Below, piece by piece: positions 9,908 to 22,799 of a stretch of 64,000 nucleotides of DNA. The stretch spans positions 23,043,501-23,107,500 of the forward strand of contig JALIGW010000005.1 of the NCBI GenBank assembly GCA_023053685.1, given 5' to 3'. The first letter of the stretch is position 1; every line of letters begins with the position of its first letter. Both the position numbers and the translations under genes were made by a program. Under the pieces are notes generated by a model. It was not told where the DNA came from and searched no databases. It saw only the letters and a program-made list of their open reading frames with translations. This stretch comes from Diadophis punctatus similis. Lineage: Eukaryota > Chordata > Lepidosauria > Squamata > Dipsadidae.

Positions 9908-10950
9908 TTTGTATTCCTTGGGAAGCTTTTACTTTGTTCCTGGTCACCATATGAATCCAATTTTAATAAGTGTATCAGACATAACATCATTAAAAAAACA
10001 TTCTATATTGGCTTGCATTGTACGTATGAAGCAAGGGATAAAATTTGGAACAGTAGCCTAGCCGTTTATACATATAACCTCTAGTGAGTCATGACTGGCA
10101 ACTATGTACATGAATTTCTCTGTATAACATATGAAAATGATTTTCTGAGTGCTGTGATGTCTAAGTATACGTCATCTATAAATGATTTATCTTGTTATGT
10201 AAGAGAAAGTGATCCTTTTCAGACCTAAATATACCCATGCTATAAATGAATTCTAGCATTCATTTTAGTTTTTATTTGAGGCATATCTTTTTTGATAAAT
10301 TTCTGTGAGCAAATTAGAAAGAGAACATTTATTAGACACTTAAATATCTGGTGTTAAATTCAGGAGCTTTGAGGAAAAAACCTAATAAATGATAACTATT
10401 TTAGGTATATTATCTTTTCTGACAATAAATGCTGACTTTATTTATTTATTTTTCTCACATTTATTTTTTACAGTCTAAGAGCATAATCATTAATTTTTAG
10501 TTAGGCATATCTTTGTAAAAACATTCTATATGGCCAATAGCTTGTTAGACTTCTGGAAGATTGCAGCTTGCTTAATTATTTATATTTAGGCAAAGATTTT
10601 TAACAGGTTGCAAATGTTTGTATCTTAAAACCTTCCCAGGCATGAACACTGCTCAGCAAGAGCCCTTGTGTTCAGAAATATAACCCCAAATATTAACATT
10701 GATTTTGTTTTCTCACTCATCATTGATACTAATACTGTACTGGAAAACAAAGCAAAGAAAAGAAAAATTAAGAAGTATTGGGTAAGCTATTTTAACATAT
10801 CTCATGATGTATGTGTTAATATGTATTAGGGCTAAATAATGTTTTGATGATTTGTACTATTTTTGTGAAGTAATACTGTGCTTTTGCTCTCCAGTTTAGA
10901 GCTTCCAAATCACTTTCCCTCAGTTTGCTTAGCCATTAACATTTAATTGA
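9908..10950. other. AT-rich sequence without recognised features
   Basis: No exon with good splice sites and no repeat family was seen. Confidence 0.5.
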
Positions 10951-10952
10951 TG

Positions 10953-11046
10953 TCCACCCGCCTGGGACACTTCTGTGCATGCGCAGAAGCATTTCACACA
11001 CACGCACGAGCGAACCGGTAGCAACGGGATTTAGAACCCACTACTG
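10953..11046. mobile_element. Truncated hAT MITE ('GGTGGGTTC' family)
   Basis: The right terminus 'tagaacccactactg' matches the complete copy at 31987-32134, and 'gtgcatgcgcagaag' and 'gaaccggtagcaac' are shared interior blocks. The left end is missing. Confidence 0.7.
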
Positions 11047-11466
11047 AACAAGATGGATCAATGACATCAGCAAGCATTGTGGGCCTATTGGCAAAAGAAA
11101 GCTCAGGACCATATGGACTGGAAACATGGGGAAGAGGCCTTCATCCTGCAGTGATAGGCAATGGCTAAAATGATGATAAATGATGTTAGATATATTCATA
11201 AAACTAAAAATCTTGTTAAAACCTTCCTTTTCTTTATATATCTTCCTAAAATGCAAGCATTGTGACAGCTATTTTTAAAGTCAGCCTAGAAAATTGTGTC
11301 ATTCTCTGTGAAAACAAGATTTTGCTAGGATTTGACCCTAATCTCCTGGATTCTGCACAGCTTTCACTGTTGATCTACTCAGTTCTTCCCTGGTGTTATT
11401 CCATCATAATATCTGAATATCTCCAAATTTGTGCTCATTCTCCAAGTGTGGCTATTGATGGTTGGG

Positions 11467-12249
11467 TAAAGTGACCAGATTATTTTTTTTTAAGCGGGAC
11501 GGGGGTGGGTGGGCCCGCCTGGGCGCCGCCATTTGTTTTGCCCTCTGTGCATGCGCAGAACGCTGCGCATGCGCAGAGGAAAAAACGCAGCAAATGTCGG
11601 CGTCCAGGTTGGGGGGGGAGGCAGGAGGGCGCTTGGATGCCTGGAGCTCGCGACAGGTAAGCTGCCGGCTGCCTCCTTTCCCCGTCTCCCGCCTCCCGTT
11701 CATTGCTTGCCAGCCCAGCTGAAGGGGAGGCGGGAGGCGAGGAAAGGCCTCCCGAAGGGGAGGCTGGCTCCCGAAGGGCTGCCGGCTCCCGAAGGGGAGG
11801 CGGGAGGCGAGGAAAGGTCTCCCGGTCGCCCGCCCGGCCCCAGGGCAACGGCGGCAGCGAGGCGACGGGGGGAAGGAAGGGGAGGGGGACGAGGAAGGGC
11901 TGTTTGCGCCGCCGGAGGGGCCGCTCGTGAGCTCAAACCGGTGACAGCAGCGGCGACGGCTCCTCGTCCCTCACCCCTCCACCCGCATCCCAACAGCAGC
12001 GGCGCCTCCGAGGGCGGGGCTAGGGATGGGGCAGGGGAAGGAGAGGAGGAGCAGCCCCCCTTCCCCCTCTCCCCAGCAGGCAGCCGCCTCGCTGAAATTC
12101 CGCCCAACTTGCTTCCGGTACCTCTCTTTTGCTTCCCCTTTCGGCATTCTTTTCAAAAAAGCGGGACTTTTTGAAAAGAATGCGGGACGCGGGACACACG
12201 CTTGAAAAGCGTGTCTGTCCCGCCAAAAGCGGGACGTCTGGTCACCTTA
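11467..12249. mobile_element. Non-autonomous hAT element (copy 2), CpG-rich core
   Basis: The ends TAAAGTGACCAG and CTGGTCACCTTA are flanked by a perfect 8-bp duplication TGGTTGGG (11459-11466 and 12250-12257). It shares both outer parts with the element at 1541-2350. Its central segment (about 11629-11712) is in the opposite orientation and lacks the small ATG exon. It has one exact TGCGCATGCGCA (11564-11575) and one damaged copy. No transposase; overlapping frames are not genes. Confidence 0.88.
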
Positions 12250-12489
12250 TGGTTGGGTGCTCTTCTAGTTCTCAACAAATGTTCTTGTACTTTTCTAATA
12301 TGGCAATGAAATCAAATATCTGTTTACTTTACCCAGGGCAAAGAAATAAATTTTCTAACTCAGCCAGCAGTCAAGAGGTAACAAGATCAAGGACAAATCT
12401 CTGATAAATACATTACTTTTATTACTTATGCTGTCTCCTTTACAAAAGTCAGCTACTCTGGGATCAAGTCCTCTATTTATATCATTTTT

Positions 12490-13100
12490 TGTATTTGTAT
12501 TTGTTTTATTTGTCAAGCATATATGATTATAAGCAAAGTATAAACAGTAAAACATGATTGAATATATATGTAATAGTACAAGCATGAATAAGAGTAAAAG
12601 AGGTATGAATATATGGGTACATTAGGACAGGAACGGTAGGCACGATTGTGCGCTTATGCATGCCCCTTACCGACCTCTTAGGAATGGGGTGAGGTCGATG
12701 GTAGATAATCTGAGGTTGAAGTTTTTGGGGTTTGGGGAAGAAACTACTGAGTCAGGTAAAGTGTTCCAGGCATTGACTACTCTGTTGTTGACTTCGAATT
12801 TTTTGCAATCAAGTTTGGAGCGGTTTACATTAAGTTTGTATCTATTATGAGCTCGTGTATTATTGCGGTTGAAGCTGAAGTAGTCGTTAATAGGTAGGAC
12901 ATTGTGGCAGATAATTTTGTGAGCTACACTTAGGTCAGATCGAAGGCGGCGTAGTTCTAAATTTTCAAGTCCCCAAATTTCAAGTCTGGTTTCATAAGGT
13001 ATTCTGTTGCGAACAGAGGAATGTAATACTCTTCTAGTGAAATATCTCTGGACATTCTCAATTGTGTTAATGTCTGAGTGTACATTTCTTTCTCTCAACT
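12490..13100 (-). mobile_element. LINE ORF2 C-terminus and 3' tail, minus strand
   Basis: An open stretch of 143 codons (13098 down to 12667) reads like the end of a LINE ORF2: 'DINTIENVQRYFTRRV' near its start, 'LENLELRRLRSDL' in the middle and 'NPKNFNLRLSTIDLTPFLRG' at its end. The plus-strand left side is AT-rich tail. Upstream RT domains are missing, so it is a 5'-truncated insertion. I place it loosely in the CR1/jockey group. Confidence 0.7.
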
Positions 13101-13690
13101 GTATGTGGTAATAGACTTCTTGCTGCTTGCCTTATGCTTTGATAATAGTCCTGTCTAGTCTCAGGCTTTTTGCTTCTGATCTTGCCAGCTTCACGAAGTC
13201 ATCAGCAGATCTGCTGTGCCTTTACAGAGACATCAATATTGCCTTGGGCAGCTCCCCTATTCATTAACCTGAGATGATGCAGAAGTTTCTGAGAGACTGT
13301 GTCATCTGTGTAGATCAATCTTTTTGGCCAAGAGGCTGTAGTGCTACAAAGCATGACAGACATTTTGGGGCTAGATTTTTTTCTCTAACAGAGCCCTAAC
13401 AAAGCTCCCAACAGCAGAGAAGATCCTCTACTTAAATATTTCAAATGCAGGCATGAAAGAGTCCCACAGTTTTCACCCTGATAGGTATTCTTGATGGCTG
13501 AATGTACAATCTCCTGCTGGCAGACGAGAAGAAGGGATGGAATAGGAGAGAGGAAGCAGTCAAAATTGATATGCAGCATTGAGAGCCGGCTGCATTTAGA
13601 GGCACAGATTGTAAGCAATCAGGCTAAATGAAATTCTCAGGCCCAGGCCTTATCTTCCTAGATAACCCTCATTCATCCTGTGAGTTTCTG
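13101..13690. other. Unassigned, moderately GC-rich sequence
   Basis: No repeat family or exon was recognised between the LINE fragment and the TAAA microsatellite. Confidence 0.4.
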
Positions 13691-13694
13691 AGGA

Positions 13695-13696
13695 CA

Positions 13697-13732
<36 letters not shown>
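13695..13732. repeat. (TAAA)n microsatellite
   Basis: About nine uninterrupted AAAT-type units. Confidence 0.95.
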
Positions 13733-13967
13733 AGAAATGAATGGATTCATTTGTGCTGCCTGAATGGAATGCTAATGAAAGGAGGTAGGGAAACAAATTA
13801 TTTGTGCCGGGCAGCTGAAAAGAAGGCAGTTCCTGACTTTCCCTGTTACTACTGCAACAAGTGACTGGCAGTCTAGTAAGGGCAAAGCAAGGGAATATTT
13901 TGTAACTGAAATGAAAAAGGCAAGAAAGATGCCTTCCCAGGAAAAAAAAGCAATGTTCTTTAGATGC

Positions 13968-14073
13968 ATGGCATACAACCAGATGGAGACCCCTACTGTA
14001 GCATGGAAGCCAGAAAGAACAGCCTTTATATCTCAAATCAACCATTCCTCATGGGTGAAGCCATGTCGTCTTG
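13968..14073 (+). CDS. C10orf90: Probable first coding exon of the C10orf90 (FATS) ortholog
   Basis: The exon opens at ATG 13968 (MAYNQMETPT..) or at the in-frame ATG 13983 (METPTVAWKPERTAFISQ..), which I cannot separate; the frame is also open upstream to 13911. It ends at a strong donor, CTTG|GTAAGT, in phase 1. The encoded peptide is of normal composition, and its last part reads 'NHSSWVKPCRL'. The phase fits the 12-nt candidate exon at 38954 and the exon at 48655, and it leads in frame into the recognised large exon at 56439. The assignment to C10orf90 is therefore inferred from strand, order, splice sites and phase, not from recognised homology of this exon. No promoter or CpG island was seen upstream, so earlier non-coding exons are possible. 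Confidence 0.5.
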
Positions 14074-16925
14074 GTAAGTTTTATGGACATTTTTCAAGAC
14101 TTTGCCTATCAGTAGTTGAAATGCATGGGTGGGTGTTTCGCGCTGTTTGTATAGTTGGAAAACATTTGAAAAGACAGTGGACCAATGGAAGGTATGGCTA
14201 CTTTCTATGCCTAGAGTATCTAACAAGGTAAATTTCTACTCATAAGTAAGCTTTATTGAATTCAATGAGGCTTAGTATAAGCAAGTATGCAGCCCTAATC
14301 ATTCTTGTCATTGTAATGACCATTGTTTTTTAAACGTAGCTTGAATTAAAACATATTTATAAATTATTTTTCCTCTTGGTATCAAAAGCTCACAAATGCA
14401 ATTGCTTACATTTTGGGGGTGGAATTTTGGATCTTATTAGTTTTATTGTTTTTGGTTTTTTAAAAATAATTCAATTTAGTCTCATCTTATTTGAACTAAA
14501 ATGGTGTAAAGTGATGTACTATTAAAAATACAAATAAGAGAAAATATACTTCATACCAAAATACAGCAAAATCTTGTACACATAGAAACCATATTAATTC
14601 AGATATATTCTTTTAAAGGAATTTGTTTATTTTCTCTCATAGATGTATGTTGATATGTGTATGTATTCTCACATGCATATTCATGCTATTTGCAGCTTAA
14701 CATGTATTTATATTAAATGCCAGAAGTAGATATTCAATGTTATTTATGATTTTTCAGTATTTATAATGATATTTTTATGCAGTCTAATTATTGCTTTCTA
14801 GAAGAATTGTCTGCAGGACATGGGATCTGCTATGGGTTTTTTTGGAAAACAATGTTATTCATGAATTTTGTTTTTCCAGTGGCAAAAAAGACAGATGCTG
14901 GGGCTGTGAGACACAAAACAGTAGGAAAGAGCAACGCTAAGCATCCATCTCCATTAGTCAGGGTGGAAAAAAATCCTGAAAGTTTTGATTTGTTAGTCAA
15001 CATTAGATAAATGGTTAACATTTTCCATATGACTTGGTACAGCAAAGACAGTGATCTCAAAATGTAAATAATGGCTTTGCATTAATTTAGTGTAATTCAC
15101 ATGCCAACTTGCAAAATAGCTTTCACCCCATTAAAAGGAAAAGACTGAAATGAATAACTTCCTAAATAAGAAGATAAATGGAAACAGGCCTAATTATCTT
15201 TTGTGATAACACCCCTAGCATACAGCATGCTTAAAATTTGCTTATTTTCACTCAGTCTTTATGATCTATGACAAACTTATTCATGTAAAGAAAACACCAT
15301 TTGTTTTTATATGGATGGCTGTACCTGGAGAATGGGAATTCTCCTAATTCTGACTAGGTTCTGAGGGATGAAGGAATGGGAACACGAAGCAATCATAAAC
15401 AAAACTACTGTATGTATGTCTTGCATGTTATTGGTGTCTATGTTTATATGTATTGAACAAATTTTGAATTCGTTTCTGATACATCATGGATAATGTGAAA
15501 AGGTGGTACTTAATAGAGTCCTACAACTGAAATATTTGAGTGGATTTAGTTATTTTTGGTCAAGTGCCTAGTTTACTTCCTTCAGGATAACAGGAAAAAA
15601 GTACACAGTAAAACATAAAGCGGATAACATTTGGCACATAAGAAACAAGTTCTATTATTAGCAATTACAAATAGGCTAAGAAGGATGTGCAAAAGGTTTC
15701 AAATTTTTAAATCTGGCAACACTTTTTCAAACAATTAATTTGGGCTTCATTGGATTGTTTTGATTACTTTGGATGGTTATTTAAATCTTGAAACACTCCC
15801 AGAAACAACTGTTTTCAGTTTAAAATGTTTTGAGCTTGAAACATTTACAATTCAAATTATTTTATACATCATTAGTGAATAGGATGGTTATTGAAAATGT
15901 GAGAAAGTTACTTCTCACAGATCAGATGGAAAATGATTGCTGTATAATATAGCCCTAACCCTATTTTATTAGAGATGTCAGCTCTTCAAAATAGACCTGG
16001 TCAGGAAACAGACAGCACTAGAACAACTATAATGGTACTTTTTAAAACATAGAATCTTGAAAGCCTGACTTAGGCCTGACTCCTTTTTCTCTGACAAGCT
16101 TGAGTAATTTCTTCACCTTCTCCTGTCTATCACAGCTTAGCTGATGTTCACATAAAGGTTGGGAATTCTTTTTGAAGGCCAGCTTTGTACTCCTCTACAG
16201 ACAGCAAGTAGCTGAACTAAAAATTTTATTTATTTAATCACATCTATATAGAAAAAAACATGACTCTGAGTGGCATACAATAAAAACAATCCATACAACT
16301 TTCCACAATTAAAACCATCAATATTATTGAAAGATCAGGAGAGAGCCTATTCAGTGTTATAGGCAATCTAACCACATCACTAGTTTAGGATTTTCTTGAG
16401 ACCTTCAAGCATGTTGACCCAACTTTTGAGTAAATGTGTGGTGTTAGGTCCATCCACTTGTAATTCATTACTCAGCCTATAAAATTATGCTAACTTTATT
16501 GAAGTTATTTAAGTAACCTTATTGAAGTAAGATTACAAATTAATAAGGTGGCATCAATCTCTTGGGATCCTTCACCATTGAACATGCTGCCTAGATCTAG
16601 TAGGAACTGTAGTTCACAAAGTTTTGGAAGACCACAGTTTCCTCACCCCTGGTTTATCCGGTTTCTTGAGAATCTTATATGACCTTAATTTTCCAAGGTT
16701 GCAATGTAATGGATGATTAGTAGGAGGAAGTAACTCACAACAAAATTAATTCAGTAAATCAATTGTTTTAATGGTTAGATTTTCATCTTTGTATGCTGCC
16801 CAAAGTCAGTTGTGAGGTGATATAAATTATTTCTATTAAATAAATATTTCCTAGAAAACATTCATAGGTGATCTAAGGCCCATATATTAGAATCTATTTG
16901 GATGCATGTATCTGAGGATTGGAGA
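14074..16925 (+). other. Intron-like AT-rich sequence
   Basis: This long stretch follows the donor at 14074 and would be the first part of a C10orf90 intron. I recognised no exon or repeat in it. Confidence 0.5.
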
Positions 16926-16929
16926 ACCA

Positions 16930-17147
16930 TTTTTGCCTAGTGGTTAAGGCATCAGACTAGAAAACGAGAGATCATGATTTCTAGTGCCACCTTGCACATG
17001 AAGCTAGCTGGGTGATCTTGGGCCAGTAATTTTATCTCAGTCCTAGGAAGGATGCAATGGCAAAGTACTTTTGAAAAACCTTGCCAAGAAAATTGCAGGG
17101 ACTTGTCCAGGCAGTTTCTAAGAATTGGACATGATTGAACAAAAGGG
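16930..17147 (+). mobile_element. tRNA-derived SINE, plus strand
   Basis: The head 'gcctagtggttaaggcatca' is tRNA-like and is followed by 'agctgggtgatcttgggcca'. The 3' part has 'aaaccttgccaagaaaattg' and 'ggacatgattgaac'. A short poly-G run follows. Same family as the minus-strand copies at 7881 and 50965. Confidence 0.8.
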
Positions 17148-17531
17148 GGGGGGGGAAATGAAGACAATTTCTTCCATGAAAGCTATGTACTTCCATAATC
17201 AACTTTGGAAGTATAGTACTATATTTGCTACACAACTTATGTATTCTTCCTACCTGACCTTTGTATAATAGAATTGTGTATGGTGCACATAGAGTACTGG
17301 TCTGCAACTCCTTAAGGGAAATACATTTCTTCCCAGGATCATACTGCAGCTGCTAAGGGAAATTGTGGAGTTGTGGGTGAAGACACAACTACTTAAGGAA
17401 TTGTAAATGCAAGGTATGTGAGTGCCTTTAGAAACTCCAGAGGACCCATTTGCCTTCACAGCTGAAGCATTGCTTAGTCCTATTATAGAAATCCTTTGAT
17501 TCAGCCAAGCTCAATCATTTCTTGAAAGGCC

Positions 17532-17532
<1 letters not shown>

Positions 17533-17594
<62 letters not shown>

Positions 17595-17623
17595 CAGTGT
17601 GTGTGTGTGTGTGTGTGTGTGTA
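17533..17623. repeat. Mirrored (CA)n - (GT)n microsatellite pair
   Basis: About 59 bases of CA repeat are followed by 'tctcag' and then about 27 bases of GT repeat. The two runs are reverse complements, so the locus could form a long hairpin. Confidence 0.95.
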
Positions 17624-17846
17624 TGAAACATAAGATTATATTCTGTTTACTTGGTTCCAAAGAAGAAAAGATACTTTGGAAGGGTGTAGACCACTATTTG
17701 TGCCTGTTTAAGGAACTCGTTTCTTTTCCTGATCTTGCATGAAAGCTCTGTCTCCTTGGAAAACAGTTAAAAAGTTAAAGAAGATTCAACAGGATGTTCT
17801 AAAGTCATTGTACTCAATCATTACCATCACCTTCTTATCCTAATTG

Positions 17847-18122
17847 TAGGGGTGAAATCCAGCAGGTTCTAACAGGTTCTAGAGAACCGGTAGCAGAAAG
17901 TTTGAGTAGTTCAGAGAACCGGCAAATACCACCTCTGGCTGGCCCCAGAGTGGGGTGGTAATGGAGATTTTGCAATATCCTTCCCCCAGGAGTGGGGAGG
18001 GAATGGGGATTTTGCAGTATCCTTCCCCTGCCATGCCCACAAAACCACGCCCACAAAGCCCACCACACCCACAAAGCCACGCCCACAGAACCAGTAGTAA
18101 AAAAAATTGGATTTCACCACTG
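17847..18122. mobile_element. hAT MITE ('GGTGAAATCC' subfamily)
   Basis: The termini are TAGGGGTGAAATCCA and TGGATTTCACCACTG. The flanks CCTAATTG (17839-17846) and CCTAAATG (18123-18130) match at 7 of 8. The interior has 'gagaaccggtagc', two copies of 'gattttgca.tatccttccc' and a CCACRCCCACA minisatellite near the right end. It is related to the element at 33382. Confidence 0.88.
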
Positions 18123-18130
18123 CCTAAATG

Positions 18131-18895
18131 TATACTTTCTGGGGCTACCATGCACTTTTTGAAATAGGTGCTAACAGGTTCACTACGTTCCAAAACACAA
18201 TTATACTCCAAGACATAATTGTATGCTTCAGATTCAAATAGATGAGTATCTGTAATGTTAATCTATTTGCTTCATGATATCATAAACATGTAGGCCTATA
18301 ATGCAGTACATCTGTACAGTCATATTTTAAAAATATGTTTCCTCGATTTGGCACTTTATACTTAGATGGCTGTGATGCGGTGATATTCATTTAACTGTAA
18401 TCATATTATAAAATAGAATTATTTCTTACTTTCTTTAATGCTATTTTTATGACAATGGTCAGAGGTCAATTCTTTATGCTGATTTTATTTGGTATTTTAG
18501 TACCTTTACGTATGGTTGATCATGACATTTTACTGAATTGCCTGTAGGTCCTTGCAAAAAAATGTTTCCTTTCTGGTAGGTGAAGTAAGAAATTCTCCAT
18601 TTTCATAAAAGCAAACAACATGAAGCACAGTTAATTATGCGTTTCAAGAGTGTTCATACTTTTGAAAAGTTTGTATATAAACACATGTTGATGATATGTC
18701 TTCTCTACATACTTTTTAAAATAGATTTTAACTTTCACATGACAGGGTTGATTTTATGTCCATTTTGGAATTTAAACTATTAGTTTTCCAAGGCCTCCTT
18801 TAAAGTAATGATGGTGTTTATTGTATTGAGAAAAATATCTTAATGCTTCCCAATTATGACAGGAAAATAACTGAAAAAATAAATGTAGCTTGCTG
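18131..18895. other. AT-rich intron-like sequence, nothing recognised
   Basis: No feature could be supported. Confidence 0.5.
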
Positions 18896-19750
18896 CATTG
18901 GCAGCATTCCCTGGTTGCCAATCAGGGAATGCCAAAGTTGGCTAGCTGGTTGGGGCCTTGCCCCTGGAATTAGGACAGGAAACGGCCCTGGAGGAGATGT
19001 CTGGGAAATGTAGTTCCCAGCGGGAGGAGTAAAATCAGAGTGCTGGGAGTAGGAGGGTAGAATTGAGCAGCTGAGGACTGAGAGGGAATGAAAAGAACGA
19101 AGCTGCTAGGAGGAAAAGAGGGTGCACTCCTTCAGAAAGAGAGAAAGATTGCCACCCCAAGGAAGAAAGGATGTCCATATCTTGACCTAGAGACTGTATT
19201 CTGTCTGCCATGAGAGGAAGACTCCATAGGCCTCTCACTGGGCCTGCAGCAGAGGTGGGTCCCTCCCGGTTCGGACTGGTTCTATGGAACCAGTAGTAAC
19301 TTGGCGGCCTGGGTCGCTAGAACCGGCAGCAACCCAGGCCTGCCACACCCCTGAATAGGCTCTCTCAGCGGCGCCATAGGTGCTGCCATCCTGTTTTTTT
19401 GCTTCTGCGCATGCGCATAAGCTGTTTTTTTAGCACTATGCATGCACGCACATGCGCAAAGCACGCACGCGGGGCGTAAAGGAGCAAACCAGCAGCGAAG
19501 AAAACAAGAACCCACCCGTGGCCTGCAGAGGCTGTGTTTATGAGGCAACAGGTTTGGTGAGGGGCCATTTGGCCAAAAAGGACAGTCTGGGACATTTTTA
19601 GCTTGAGCAACATTGCTCACCATCAGATTTAATGTTTTATATTATTGTGTTGTTTAATATGATTTTATCTTAATGAGCATTTTTAATTAAAGCCCATAAT
19701 TCCCTCCAAGGTGTTAAAGGGATGGAAGGACCCAATTGCTAGCGGCCCTT
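18896..19750. other. Unclassified GC-richer segment around a hAT MITE
   Basis: The flanks of the MITE at 19250-19520 are unlike the AT-rich surroundings. They include 'gggaaatgtagttccc' near 19003, which resembles promoter-type 'aactacatttccc' motifs. A possible polyadenylation signal lies near 19687. It might be an old LTR or retrogene, but no terminal repeats or open frame were found. Confidence 0.3.
19250..19520. mobile_element. hAT MITE, perfect 8-bp TSD
   Basis: The termini are CAGAGGTGGGTCC and AAGAACCCACCCGTG. The target duplication GCCTGCAG is identical on both sides (19242-19249 and 19521-19528). TGCGCATGCGCA occurs at 19406-19417, with further 'gcatgcacgca' variants. Non-coding. 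Confidence 0.92.
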
Positions 19751-22492
19751 TCGGGGCAGCACTACATAAATAATATACGAATGATTTATCCATTGCAAAT
19801 CCCTCACAATTTGTTAATACTTGGGGGGTTGTTGTTGTTGGCTTTTTTTTTTTGGTATATTTTGCCCAAAGTGGTTTACTGAACAAGTGTGGCCCTCTGG
19901 AACTTTCTGAACTAGCCTTAACAAATGTAACTTATATGATAGATGACAGGAGTTGCATGTTTGGATGTTTTACATTGCCTTCTCCTGGTCTGTGATGTAA
20001 CTAATAGCTAATACTGTTAGAATTTAGTAAATTGTTGCTATTTCAAGTGGAAGTATGACCCTTAAGGCTTTATTGTATGGAAAAATCTGTTTGTGCTGTC
20101 TCTGAATTAAGTAGAAAGTGAAAATACAGTATATCAAAATCCCTTACAGAAAAATAAGATATGCTTTTTCAGGCAGCAGGAGCAAGACTTTACTTGTGAG
20201 AGGTTGGAATTGGCCTTGCTTGGTGCAGGAGTAATAAAACCTGACCACGTTCCTGATTTGAATTGCTTGCTCATTATGTAGAGTTGGTAGTAAAGACCAT
20301 GCAAAAAGGAAGCTATCAGAAGAACTTTGTGATGAGACAATCTAGACAGGCAAATTATTTGTTTTCTATTGCAGTTGATTCTATCTAGAACATTATTTAA
20401 TCTTTTGGCAGTCAGTTTTTGCTGAGGAGACAGTAAGATGGGCAGAATCAATGAGAATAGATGGGAGTCGTAAAAAATGAAATATGTATTCTTGAAACAT
20501 TACAACATATTGCTGCATCTAAAGTTGTAAATGCTGCTTGTGTAATTATGATGATACAATCTTACTGGTTATCTCTTACTCATCTCTTTCTCTCTATCTG
20601 TTAAGTAGTGTTTTTCTTTCTCACACTACTTATTCTATGTTTTTTTTTGAAGATTTTATTAAAAAAGAGCAATATGTAACTTTGGTGTGTATCACTTCCT
20701 GAAAATGGTTTAAATTCATCAGCACTGTATGTAAATATTTTTGTGGGTTTTTTTCCTAAATAGTTTAATTATTCCTTGTAATTAATTTCAGATACATCTC
20801 TGGTTTTTCATTTTTGTTCTCTTGTTTTTATGTCTCTGTTATTTCTATTGGCTGCTGGAAGACTTTGAACTTAGCAGAAGCAAGAATTTCAAAGTTCTTT
20901 AAATATTTTGCTGCTCTGGTGTTTGACATTGTACAAGTCTCATTGGATTAGGTTTCTTTTCTGTACCTTGCATATTGTAGACACAATTTGCTTTAATCAG
21001 GGCCCTTGGTATTTTAAAATACTTCAGAATATTTTCTTTAGCAAATTAGAATAAATTCAGCACCAGTGTCTGACACAGTGATCAAAAGTAATTGCCTACA
21101 ATTTCACACCCACAAGATCTTTAACCAACTTCAAAATTCCTCATATTCTGGATATTTCACAGTTTCATTATCATAGAATTCTTCTCTCAGAGCAGCAATC
21201 AAGCTTTTAATGCAACCTAATGTAAAAGTATATACTTGAGTTTACAAATACGTAGTGTACAGTATATAGAGAGATATAGATATATAAATATATGAGAAAT
21301 TAGACATGCAGATATAAAACACCAGAATAATCAAGATGTCTTCATTTTATCTTCAATTGATCCAAGATCTTTTACAGAATGGTTTTGTCCAACCTAATGC
21401 CATTTCAAATGTGTTGGAATATAATTCCCATTATCCAATTGATATTGATACATCAAAACACAGCTGTCACTGGAAGGAAGGGTATTATGCAAGTTTACCT
21501 TGAGTTAGTTCTTTCCCCCTCACATGTACGTATACAGACTTCTATTTTCTGACTTCTGGAAGGGTTTGAACTCTGCACAAGACATACACATATATGTTGG
21601 GAGTCTCCAAATGTCTTCCCATGTGCCATGTCTACACTTAACCATGGTTGGGTCTAACCCTTTACCAATATAACTCCACTTTGCCTTTTTGAATTGTGTT
21701 CTGTGATTCCTTTTTCATTTCTGACTCTGTTTCTTTTCCCACTGTGTTTATTTCTTTGATCCCCTATATTCCTATATTTTTGAAGCCGTACCAGAAAGTA
21801 CTGAGCTTGAAAGCAATATTTCCCCTGTAATGGTAGGAAAGACTTTCAGTGAGCTAAGAATTTACTTTCACAAACCAGAGTACATGATTATACTCCTGAG
21901 GAACAGCAGGAGCTAGTAGTCCTTTTACATCAGTATCTTGGAAAAAGATAAAGTGGCACGTACAGTTGTGGCTTTGATCCTCCTGAAAATCTAAAAAAAA
22001 ACAGATACAAAGACAAATTACATGTCTCTTGCTACGCCTTATTGGTGAAACAGTTTTATGCTTTGCCTTGCTGCTAAAATGTTCTTGAAATAATGTGAAA
22101 AGCACTGCTCTGTGTCTCATTTTACCTTAGTTTCCAGCTATGTTTGTGGAGTAATTTGAAACATTTCACTTGGAACAGAGGATGTCTTGTTAATTATATG
22201 ACACAAATATTGTCTTTAAAATGTCTTGGCAGGGAGAATTGTTACTGCAAAAAGCAGGTGAGTGAGTTAACAGACTTGATATGTGATATTTGCAGACTCT
22301 GGAAGTGCTGCCAGTCAGAGTGAGCTATATAAGGCAGTTTGTATATCCCTATATTTAAGTCCATACTCGTTAACTCGTATGGACATCCTGTATATACATT
22401 TAGATTTTCTATCGTAGAAATCTTAATATAATGTTCTTTGCAAGCATTTTAGAGCTGAAATAGGAAATAGTAATCTTCTCAAAGCTTGGATA

Positions 22493-22496
<4 letters not shown>
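19751..22496. other. Intron-like AT-rich sequence
   Basis: I saw no coding exon with both splice sites and no recognised transposon here. Confidence 0.5.
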
Positions 22497-22556
<60 letters not shown>

Positions 22557-22562
22557 ACACAC
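22497..22562. repeat. (GT)n microsatellite with short ACAC end
   Basis: About 58 bases of GT repeat switch to 'acacacac' at the right edge. Confidence 0.95.
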
Positions 22563-22573
22563 ATTTAGCCAAA

Positions 22574-22765
22574 AGAGTGGGATGGCTCAGCAGTTAAAGA
22601 TGCTGAGCTTGTCAGCTGGAAAGCTGACAGTCCGGATTCAAGACCTGTGCACCATGATTTGACCACTTTAACTCTGGCTGGGATGACATCCCTCAATCAG
22701 AGCTGGTGCCTGGTCTGGAGGTTCTCCTGGACTCTGCGTTCCTGTTCAAAGAGCAGGAGTCAATA
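22574..22765 (+). mobile_element. tRNA-derived SINE ('GGCTCAG' head), plus strand
   Basis: The head 'gatggctcagcagttaaaga' and box B 'ggattcaagacc' (near 22634) mark a tRNA-derived SINE of the same family as 36491. The 3' body is diverged. Confidence 0.7.
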
Positions 22766-22799
22766 TTTGTATGAATATATCTTGTGTACCAGTTGTACC

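Noticed and set aside
11452..12226. Long GC-rich open frame of 221 codons and its shadows
   Set aside because: Same hAT family core as copy 1; low stop density follows from GC content.
19003..19018. Functional promoter at the 'aactacatttccc' motif
   Set aside because: A single motif without CpG island or exon; likely within an old repeat.
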